Shown here: one piece after another, positions 27,545-35,154 of the stretch
Layout: every line of letters starts with the position of its first letter
Position numbering within the stretch: the stretch's first letter is position 1
Assembly: GCA_013349585.1 (NCBI GenBank)
Contig: DUZG01000014.1
Span: 1 to 36,453 of the forward strand
Direction of reading: 5' to 3'
DNA from: Nitrospinota bacterium
Lineage (GTDB): Bacteria; Nitrospinota; Nitrospinia; Nitrospinales; VA-1
DNA length: 36,453 nt
Program-made: the position numbers and the translations under genes
Notes under the pieces: generated by a model
The model's database searches: none
What the model was told of the DNA's origin: nothing
Seen by the model: the letters and a program-made list of their open reading frames with translations, nothing else

Positions 27545-29515
27545 TTATTGTTGTTGCTGCGCAGGAACCGGAACTGCTACTGGAGTCTTAACAGGCGATT
27601 TACCCGTCAAACTACCTACCCAAAAGACGACAACAAACTGTGTCCAAACAAACAGAGTGTTAAAGGTAAGCATTTTACCCGCCTCACCAATCGTCAAAGT
27701 GTACGCATCAACAGAGTTATCGCGAACAACTTCCGTTACATGCCAGAACAATCGAACGGCTGAACGGATATAACCCATAAGACCCATCAACCAAGTGAAG
27801 GAAATTGCCAACAAGAAAATAGCATATGTTCCAACCTTGGATTGCGTGCCCCACTGAATATCGCCATAAGACTCAGAGTTCTTAAACATGGAGATATTGA
27901 TCGCGGTACCCGCAAACAGAGTCGTAAGTGTTGTTGTAACCTGAGGCACAGAAAGTCCAACTCGCTGATTAGCAGGAAGAGCATAACCATATACGCCCAA
28001 GAAGATGATGTTAGCAGCGGCGCCAACAAAGATAGCCGCAATCCAACAGTTCCCTACAGTTGCCCACGGAACAGTGATTTTCTTATTTGCCCTCTGATAA
28101 AGAAGGAAACAGAGAATCGTGGTCGTGATCATCAGGTTCACCGCTGTATTTTTCGCCGACATCACACCAAAGTGACCTACGATCGGATGTTGAGCCCCAC
28201 CCATTGCCTTCAATTCGGCGGGGGTCATCACAATCGTATGAGGTGTCATCCACATCGTAAAACAACAGATCAAGAGAAGAACCATATACTTACAATACTT
28301 CATATATCGGTGCGATCCCTTGACCCTGGCCATCCCATTATGTAGATAGGAGTTAGCCGCGAAGAACAGTAAGCCGATCATTACAGCCTGGATGATGAAC
28401 AACCAAGCCATGATGCCACCCATAAGGGTGATACCCATCTGCTGACGGAACGCATACACTTCCTTCATCAACCAGTAACCAGCGAAGGGAAGCGGAATTA
28501 AACCAAAGATACAAATAAACATGGCGACATAACAAACCCAGTCATAATGCGCACGCTCTTCTTCGTTTTTAGCTGTTAGATAATGATATGCGGCATACGC
28601 ACCAACGATTCCGCCACCGAATACGATATTGCCAAGAATACGGTGAACCCCAACCGGATTCCAAAGTGTGGAATGAATGACATGCCAGATATTACCAAGG
28701 AAACGGCCTTCTGAATCAATTCCACCGGGAGCCTGCATAAAGGTTGCCCAGGAATTGGCCAGATACATCAGAACCGTACCAATGAGGTTGAGAAGAACTG
28801 AAAGACTACAATGAACCCATTTCAGGAATGGATCATCATTCATCTTGTCCCAACCGTAGTAGTAGACATAAAGAACACCAGACTCCGCCAAGAACATAAG
28901 CGCATAAACGTGCATAACAGGACGAAAAATTCCTGCCATATACTTAAAGAATCCAGGGAACAGAGTGATAAACGTAAAGAGAAGAATACCTCCGAGAATA
29001 GCAGTCCAAGAATACGCAGTCAGACTGACCTTCATAAGGTCTTTCGCCAACCGATCATATTTTCCAGACATCACAGGATCTTCTTCCCGGACACGAATTC
29101 CAATGAACTCGATCAACATACAGAAAATCGGCACTGCAAGAACAAAACTACCGAAATAAAGATGCTGCTGATTCGCTACCCAAAGAATGATTCGACTAGG
29201 TGCAAATTCATAATTATTGTAATCCTCCGGCCCTAACTCCGGCGCAGGATAGCCGCTAACCGGCCCCTTAAGTGGATTGCCTTCCCAGTCCTTATAAAAA
29301 ACGTCCTGGCCCCACTCAATTTCTGGCTCGCCTTCACCCTCAACTGCCTCTTCTGCTAAAACTTCTTTAGCAAAGGCCTCTTCAGCAAAAACTTGTTCAG
29401 CAAATGCCTCTTTCGCATCTGCAATGCCGGTCATTCCTGGAATTAGGTAAACGGCGATTGCCAAAACCAATCCCAGTGCAAATGTACCGATGTTTCGAGT
29501 CTTTTTCCCCAACAT
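27545..29515 (-). CDS. Cytochrome bd ubiquinol oxidase subunit I-like protein (CydA-like), with signal peptide and repeat-bearing N-terminus
   Basis: CydA-like RIILWVANQQHLYFGSFVLAVPIFCMLIEF, FLAESGVLYVYYYGWD (CydA FLES..GWD-like), VLMYLANSWATFMQAPGG, HRILGNIVFGGG; strong RBS AAGGAGG. Confidence 0.82.
   Translation of the reverse strand: MLGKKTRNIGTFALGLVLAIAVYLIPGMTGIADAKEAFAEQVFAEEAFAKEVLAEEAVEGEGEPEIEWGQDVFYKDWEGNPLKGPVSGYPAPELGPEDYNNYEFAPSRIILWVANQQHLYFGSFVLAVPIFCMLIEFIGIRVREEDPVMSGKYDRLAKDLMKVSLTAYSWTAILGGILLFTFITLFPGFFKYMAGIFRPVMHVYALMFLAESGVLYVYYYGWDKMNDDPFLKWVHCSLSVLLNLIGTVLMYLANSWATFMQAPGGIDSEGRFLGNIWHVIHSTLWNPVGVHRILGNIVFGGGIVGAYAAYHYLTAKNEEERAHYDWVCYVAMFICIFGLIPLPFAGYWLMKEVYAFRQQMGITLMGGIMAWLFIIQAVMIGLLFFAANSYLHNGMARVKGSHRYMKYCKYMVLLLICCFTMWMTPHTIVMTPAELKAMGGAQHPIVGHFGVMSAKNTAVNLMITTTILCFLLYQRANKKITVPWATVGNCWIAAIFVGAAANIIFLGVYGYALPANQRVGLSVPQVTTTLTTLFAGTAINISMFKNSESYGDIQWGTQSKVGTYAIFLLAISFTWLMGLMGYIRSAVRLFWHVTEVVRDNSVDAYTLTIGEAGKMLTFNTLFVWTQFVVVFWVGSLTGKSPVKTPVAVPVPAQQQQ
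29346..29420 (-). repeat. 5 x 15-bp in-frame tandem repeat in the bd-like gene
   Basis: Plus-strand units GCCTCTTCTGCTAAA / ACTTCTTTAGCAAAG / GCCTCTTCAGCAAAA / ACTTGTTCAGCAAAT / GCCTCTTTCGCATCT, encoding AKEAF AEQVF AEEAF AKEVL AEEAV-type pentapeptides. Confidence 0.8.
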
Positions 29516-29532
29516 GGTTTTAACCTCCTTTT

Positions 29533-29549
29533 AGGTCTGATCAGGACCT
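29533..29549. promoter_or_regulatory. Inverted repeat AGGTC-N7-GACCT immediately upstream of the RBS of the bd-like gene
   Basis: AGGTCTGATCAGGACCT. Confidence 0.35.
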
Positions 29550-29865
29550 GTTGCTAGTATTACCAAACTTAATTTAAGACCAATATATAAAAAAACTTAC
29601 CTTGTACTTAATTCACTTTTTCAGGCTGACTTAAAAAAATCAGCAAAACTCAAAAACCTCGCCAACCAACCCCCCACCCCGCCAATAAAAACCTGTCGGG
29701 CGACTCAAAGTCAGCAATAAAAAAAACCTGCTAATCCAATAACTTCTGATTTTATAAGGGTTTTCAGGCCCTCCTCAAACAACTTTTTTTTGGCGCACAA
29801 GTGCCCAAAATGATGGTGATTAGACCATAGCCTTCAGTATGTGTCAAGTTATAATCTACCCCTCT

Positions 29866-29898
29866 AACCCTGAAAATATAATGTTTTCAGGGTTTTTT
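29866..29898 (+). terminator. Hairpin with U tract on the plus strand, overlapping the hisD stop codon
   Basis: AACCCTGAAAA-TATAATG-TTTTCAGGGTT followed by TTTTG on the plus strand. Confidence 0.5.
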
Positions 29899-31200
29899 GT
29901 CAAGGCCTTCCATCCGTAATTTTACCGAATTGGCATGACCTCCCAAATCTTCCATTTCCGCCAGCATTGTTACAGTTTTGCCACAACTTTGTAACGCTTC
30001 TTTTGTGTAGGAAATCAGGCTGGTGCGCTTGATAAAATCGTAAACACCAAGAGGAGACGAAAACCGTGCCGTTCCACTTGTGGGCAAAACGTGATTTGGT
30101 CCTGCAAGGTAGTCCCCCATCGCTTCAGGCGTGTAATGGCCCATAAATATGGCACCAGCATTATTCACCTTTCCGACCCATTCTTGCGGATTTTCAACAG
30201 ATAGCTCTAAGTGTTCAGGGGCTATTTTATTAGCCATCTCCACCGCTTCTGACAGCGATTTAGTTATCAACAAACAGCAGTTATTATCCAAGGAAACCTC
30301 GGCAATGGCCTTTTTACTCAAGGCTTTAACCTGTTTCTCTAACTCCTGTTGGACGTTTTCAGCCAGCACCGCATCGGGAGTCACCAAAATGGGAACCGCA
30401 TCTTCGTCGTGCTCCGCCTGAGAAAGCAGGTCGGCGGCAACATAAGCCGGATTGGCAGAGCTATCTGCGACAATCAATATCTCACTGGGACCGGCAATCA
30501 TATCGATATCGACGATCCCAAAAACCAACCTTTTCGCCAAAGCCACAAAGATATTTCCAGGCCCTACAATTTTATCCACCCGCGGGATCGTATCTGTTCC
30601 AAAGGCCATCGCAGCGACGGCCTGAGCACCGCCCACCTTATAAATCTCTGTCACCCCCGCCAGATCTGCCGCTACCAACACATGCGGTCGCGTCACAGCA
30701 TCGGGAAAAGGCGAACACATTACCACCCGCTCTACCCCGGCAACCTTTGCAGGAATAGCATTCATCAATACTGATGAAGGATAAGAAGCCTTGCCTCCCG
30801 GAACATAAATACCCGCGACTGCAAGCGGTCGCACCATTTGACCGAGCATGACGCCTTCCTCTTCATAAGACCAAGAATCCTGCTTTTGTCTTTCATGGAA
30901 CAGACGAATTCTTTTTTCAGCTTCCTTGAGCGCGTCAAGTTCTTCTGGCTTTACTTCATTATAAGCTGCAGTTATTTCCTCTGCGCTCACCTTGATTTTT
31001 TCCAAAGGCAGGGTGTGACGATCAAAACGGTGTGTCAGCATCAATACCGCTTCATCACCCTTCTCTTTCACATCATTTAAAATTTTTTGGACTGTTTCAT
31101 CCTGCACGAATAAATCCATATTCGATCGATTCACTAAAGCATCCACCACATTCTGATAATCCGAGTCCGAAAATTTGCAAACTTTCATTTTAAAAACCAC
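29887..31200 (-). CDS. hisD: Histidinol dehydrogenase
   Basis: [81 protein letters not shown]. Confidence 0.96.
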   Translation of the reverse strand: MVFKMKVCKFSDSDYQNVVDALVNRSNMDLFVQDETVQKILNDVKEKGDEAVLMLTHRFDRHTLPLEKIKVSAEEITAAYNEVKPEELDALKEAEKRIRLFHERQKQDSWSYEEEGVMLGQMVRPLAVAGIYVPGGKASYPSSVLMNAIPAKVAGVERVVMCSPFPDAVTRPHVLVAADLAGVTEIYKVGGAQAVAAMAFGTDTIPRVDKIVGPGNIFVALAKRLVFGIVDIDMIAGPSEILIVADSSANPAYVAADLLSQAEHDEDAVPILVTPDAVLAENVQQELEKQVKALSKKAIAEVSLDNNCCLLITKSLSEAVEMANKIAPEHLELSVENPQEWVGKVNNAGAIFMGHYTPEAMGDYLAGPNHVLPTSGTARFSSPLGVYDFIKRTSLISYTKEALQSCGKTVTMLAEMEDLGGHANSVKLRMEGLDKKP

Positions 31201-31205
31201 CTTTA

Positions 31206-31883
31206 TTAAAAAGATATCTCATCAAGAAATTTTTTGGTCTTGCTACCTTCACACAAACCCGACTGCGTAATAAGCTCTAAATGTGTTTTAAGAAACTTCA
31301 AATCTTCCGGCAAATCCACATCGTACCAGACTGGCAATAGCTCTAAAGAAACGCCCGCTTTCTTTACACGGTCTAAGGTTTCATCTAGAACATGGCCTGT
31401 CCCCCAAGCAACGCCGTCAAACACTTCAGAGACCTTGCCAGTCATTGCAATCAGATAATACCCCCCATCGGTACTGGGGCCCAGCATCAAGTCTTTATCT
31501 GATGTTAAAGCTTCGTTAATATATGAGACAGGCAAAGACGGGCTATCCGACCCGATGATAACCACCTTTTTATACCCATCAGCAAAACGGTCGACAAAGG
31601 CCTGGCGCATTTTGTCTCCTAGGTCTTTTCCTTGCTGATTAAACAGCCTCGTATCAGAACCCTCTATTCCGTTAAAGAACCCGGAAAGGCTGGATGGCGA
31701 GATTCCCACAAAGCAGTCAGCATTGTCCACTAGTCGGATTTTTTCCAGGCTATCCTCAAGAAAGCAGATATAAAGCCTTAGAATGGTTTCATCGTCAAGC
31801 GAAGAACTCAAACGAGTTTTAACCTGACCCAGAATAGGATCACGCGCAAACAAAATAACTGCATTATTTTTTAATTTAGTCAT
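31206..31883 (-). CDS. TIGR04282-family (DUF2064) glycosyltransferase
   Basis: NAVILFARDPILGQVKTRLSSSL; VVIIGSDSPSLPVSYINEAL; LMLGPSTDGGYYLIAM. Confidence 0.88.
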   Translation of the reverse strand: MTKLKNNAVILFARDPILGQVKTRLSSSLDDETILRLYICFLEDSLEKIRLVDNADCFVGISPSSLSGFFNGIEGSDTRLFNQQGKDLGDKMRQAFVDRFADGYKKVVIIGSDSPSLPVSYINEALTSDKDLMLGPSTDGGYYLIAMTGKVSEVFDGVAWGTGHVLDETLDRVKKAGVSLELLPVWYDVDLPEDLKFLKTHLELITQSGLCEGSKTKKFLDEISF

Positions 31884-32204
31884 TAATTACCCAGTACTTT
31901 GAGGCTTCCACACTTATTTTTGTATGAGAACTGGAAGTTCTGCCCAACCCTCCCCTAACCATCAAGCCCTCAAATGATCGAGCTTGAGTCCCTATGAAGG
32001 GAAGAGAAATAAACAGTTCCTCACAGTCACTCAACGGGTGCTCATGAGGGGAGGCCAGGTGGGGTGTGAATTTAAAAACTCCCTTTCCCAAAATAGTATC
32101 AACTATGTAAAATCCCGATCTACAAAGGGGGGTTGACTCAACGCGTAAAGGCTCATAAACTTCAAGCATTACTTATATCGCCTCTTTAACAAGGAACACT
32201 CACC

Positions 32205-32744
32205 ATCCTCGATTTAGACCTTTCGCTATTCTACTGGATCAACCAGCATTTTCAATCCCGAATGATGGACAAATTCATGCTGTTTGTTACCATAAAAGAA
32301 AACTTTTATGGTGCCGGGATTGTCTGTGCCATTGCCCTTCTCGGAGTATATAAGCATCGCGGGCTCGCTTTCCTTGTCGCTGCTGGCATTTCCATCGGTC
32401 TGGCTGATGCCATAGGCCATAACATTTTAAAAGAAGGCATCGAGCGACTTCGTCCATGCCATGTTCTCCCGCCAGACATAATAGGTATAGTCAGCTGTTC
32501 CAACAGTTTTTCATTTCCTTCCAACCATGCAGCAAATTCAATTACGGCAGCAACTCTCTTGAGTCTCTGCTTTCGCAATACCACTCTACTGGTTTTTACT
32601 TTTGCGTTGATCGTTTGCTACTCAAGAGTTTATTTAAGAGTGCATTATCCTAGCGATGTGCTAGGTGGAGCCATGTTAGGAGCCTGCATGGGGTATCTGG
32701 GTTATCGTATTTATGGCAGGATATTACAATATATAAAACCCTGA
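32205..32744 (+). CDS. PAP2-family phosphatase; annotated ORF starts at ATG 32262 but conserved-looking N-terminus extends upstream with no ATG/GTG/TTG
   Basis: GIERLRPCHV, SFPSNHAANSITAATLL, SRVYLRVHYPSDVLGGAMLG; in-frame upstream ILDLDLSLFYWINQHFQSR after AAGGA. Confidence 0.8.
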   Translation: MLDLDLSLFYWINQHFQSRMMDKFMLFVTIKENFYGAGIVCAIALLGVYKHRGLAFLVAAGISIGLADAIGHNILKEGIERLRPCHVLPPDIIGIVSCSNSFSFPSNHAANSITAATLLSLCFRNTTLLVFTFALIVCYSRVYLRVHYPSDVLGGAMLGACMGYLGYRIYGRILQYIKP

Positions 32745-32757
32745 CCGGTCTGGTTCC

Positions 32758-33840
32758 ATGAACTCAAAAAGTTCACAAAGCCCAAAAAAAATTCTTATCA
32801 TCAAACTAAGCGCATTAGGGGACATTGTTCACACCTTACCCGTTCCCCGTACCCTACGACAGGAATATCCTGACGCTTTCATCGCGTGGATGATTGAAGA
32901 ACGTTATCAGGAACTTTTATATAACAATCCGGACATCGACGAAATTATAACCATCCGCACAAAAGTCTGGCGGAAAAACTGGAACAGGGAGACCTTCAAT
33001 GAAATCCTGCAAATAATAAAAAGTTTTCGGCGGAAAAAATTTGACGTGGTTTTCGATTTACATGGACTGATTAAAAGCAGCATCATCGCGATGCTGAGCG
33101 GAGCAAAAACTAAAGTTGGGTTCCACAGAAAAAATTGTAAGGAAAAAATCAGCGCCATCTTCACCAATATAAAAGGCCCTTATATGGCAGGTGGAATTCA
33201 TGTGGTCGATATGTATCTGACTCTGGTGCAATCCGCATTGGGCATACAAAACGAAGTGAAACAGTTTCCTATTTCCATCCCTGAAGCTCAGGAACAAAAA
33301 GTCGAAGACTTTTACCAGAGCCATCCCGAACTCACCGCCAAACCGATTGTGGGGATCAACCCCGGTGCCGGATTCGAGAGTAAACTTTGGGAGATGGAAA
33401 GGTTCGCCAAATTAGCAGATCGCATTGTGGATGAGATGGGCTATTCCATACTATTGCTCTGGGGACCGGGAGAAGAACAAAAAGCCAAACAAATTGCGGC
33501 ATCAATGAAACAAAAAAGCTGGGTCGCCCCATCCACCACAATTCAGGAGTCTATAGCTCTTTACAAACACCTCAAACTACTGGTAAGTTGTGATTCTGGG
33601 CCGCTTCATATTTGCTCGGCATTAAGCATCCCTACCGTATCGCTATTCGGGCCAACAGACCCGGTAAGAAACGGTGCGTATGGGTTGCACCACGAAACGG
33701 TTTATAAAATGCTTCCCTGTAGTTTTTGTTGGAAAAGAAAATGCCCCTTGGGCACCGATGAATGCATGCAGAAAGTGACCGTAGACGATGTATTTGAAGC
33801 TGTTCGAACCAACCAAACAAACAATAATAAAGTGGAGTGA
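32758..33840 (+). CDS. waaC: Lipopolysaccharide heptosyltransferase I-like (GT9)
   Basis: ILIIKLSALGDIVHTLPVPRTLRQEYPDAFIAWMIEERY; VGINPGAGFESKLWEMERFAKLADRI; LVSCDSGPLHICSALSIPTVSLFGPTDPVRNGAYG. Confidence 0.88.
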   Translation: MNSKSSQSPKKILIIKLSALGDIVHTLPVPRTLRQEYPDAFIAWMIEERYQELLYNNPDIDEIITIRTKVWRKNWNRETFNEILQIIKSFRRKKFDVVFDLHGLIKSSIIAMLSGAKTKVGFHRKNCKEKISAIFTNIKGPYMAGGIHVVDMYLTLVQSALGIQNEVKQFPISIPEAQEQKVEDFYQSHPELTAKPIVGINPGAGFESKLWEMERFAKLADRIVDEMGYSILLLWGPGEEQKAKQIAASMKQKSWVAPSTTIQESIALYKHLKLLVSCDSGPLHICSALSIPTVSLFGPTDPVRNGAYGLHHETVYKMLPCSFCWKRKCPLGTDECMQKVTVDDVFEAVRTNQTNNNKVE

Positions 33841-33843
33841 TTC

Positions 33844-34011
33844 ATGGGAATAGATAAAGAGTTGCTTGATATTCTAGTTTGTCCTAAATGCAAAGGCGAT
33901 CTTGAACTTAGCGAAAAAGAAGACAGTCTCAACTGCAAACCCTGTAGCTTGAGGTATCCCATTAAAGACGATATTCCCGTCATGCTTATTGACGAAACCC
34001 TACCTCTCTAA
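33844..34011 (+). CDS. Trm112-family zinc-ribbon protein, 55 aa (absent from the ORF track)
   Basis: Translation MGIDKELLDILVCPKCKGDLELSEKEDSLNCKPCSLRYPIKDDIPVMLIDETLPL; CxxC...CxxC and IPVML signature. Confidence 0.9.
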   Translation: MGIDKELLDILVCPKCKGDLELSEKEDSLNCKPCSLRYPIKDDIPVMLIDETLPL

Positions 34012-34077
34012 TTAAGCTAACGAAATACTTTTCCATAACATCGCTCTACTCCGGATCGTACAACCGTTCCTTAGCAA

Positions 34078-35154
34078 TTGACATCTCGTATGAAGCCATT
34101 CCTCAGATCCATTGAATATCGAATCAAGCTAATCATCTGGATTCTATTTAGGTTTTTTTCAGGAGGAAATGCTCCTCTTGCAACCCTCCCTGTTGATTTT
34201 TCAAAAATCTCCAATGTACTGGTGGTTCGTCCTGACCGGTTGGGGGACGTTGTTCTATCAACACCGGTCTATGAGTCTTTGAAGCGTTCCTTTCCTCATT
34301 TAAAAATCACTGTCATGGTAAACCCCATCCAAGCAGGGATACTCGAGGACAATCCACATTTGCATAAAATTATTTTAATGCGACGCAGGCGATTCTGGCG
34401 AGCCATTCGCCAATCGCGAAAAGAGAAGTTTGATCTCGCTATTACACTCAACAAAAAGTTCAGTGCCACGGCAACCATTTTCACTCTTTGCGCGGACGCC
34501 ACAATAACTGCTGGCTATCGTCATTCGCAAAGTTCATGGGGATACAACATACAACTACCTGTCGAAGCCCCACCCTGCCACGAAATTGAAAACAATCTGG
34601 CATTACTAAAGCATATGGGGGTGCCGCAAATTATCCAGCAGCCACGGATCTATTTTAATGACGGCGAAAAACAAAAAGTTGCAGGCATTATAAACTCCAA
34701 CAAAAATACGCGGCCGCTGATTCTTGTTAAAACTGGAACTCGCATCCCAGAATGGGGATGGCAATGGGGAAAGTTTCAGATTGTCATAGAACATATTTTA
34801 AAAAATGATATTGCCGACATCTGGTTGATAAATGGACCAGGGGAAGAAACCGAGCTAGAATCGCATATATCAAGAATGGAATTCAAACCACAATTACTGC
34901 CGCTGGTGAAAGTAAAAGAACTTGCGCTTTTGATGCAACAATGCGATCTTCTTTTATGCAACCACACGGGCATCATGCACCTTGCCTCGGCAGTTGAGAA
35001 ACCTGCTTGCGTTATATTTAAGCATGGGGAAATCCAGCGCTGGGGCCCCAGACACCCGAAAAGTGTGGTTCTCGATGACAGGCATCAAGATACTCTTATG
35101 CCAGAAACCGTTATCAACACCCTCAAAGAAATTCTGAAAGACCAAACTCCATGA
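34078..35154 (+). CDS. Glycosyltransferase family 9 / heptosyltransferase (start TTG 34078 or ATG 34090)
   Basis: VLVVRPDRLGDVVLSTPVYESLKRSFPHLKITVMV; LLLCNHTGIMHLASAVEKPACVIFKHGE. Confidence 0.87.
   Translation: MTSRMKPFLRSIEYRIKLIIWILFRFFSGGNAPLATLPVDFSKISNVLVVRPDRLGDVVLSTPVYESLKRSFPHLKITVMVNPIQAGILEDNPHLHKIILMRRRRFWRAIRQSRKEKFDLAITLNKKFSATATIFTLCADATITAGYRHSQSSWGYNIQLPVEAPPCHEIENNLALLKHMGVPQIIQQPRIYFNDGEKQKVAGIINSNKNTRPLILVKTGTRIPEWGWQWGKFQIVIEHILKNDIADIWLINGPGEETELESHISRMEFKPQLLPLVKVKELALLMQQCDLLLCNHTGIMHLASAVEKPACVIFKHGEIQRWGPRHPKSVVLDDRHQDTLMPETVINTLKEILKDQTP

Noticed and set aside
27842-28345. 167-aa plus-strand ORF antisense to the bd-like gene
   Set aside because: Shadow ORF in a conserved multi-TM coding region; Arg/His/Cys-rich low-plausibility translation.
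28811-29236. 141-aa plus-strand ORF antisense to the bd-like gene
   Set aside because: Same shadow-frame explanation.
30349-30774. 141-aa plus-strand ORF antisense to hisD
   Set aside because: hisD is unambiguous; translation has biased shadow composition.
31876-32169. 97-aa minus-strand ORF (MLEVYEPLRVESTPLCRSGFY...) overlapping the start of the TIGR04282 gene
   Set aside because: Composition looks like translated repeat-like intergenic DNA (G/C runs, no recognisable motif, no signal peptide); overlap with next start is not enough to call it coding.
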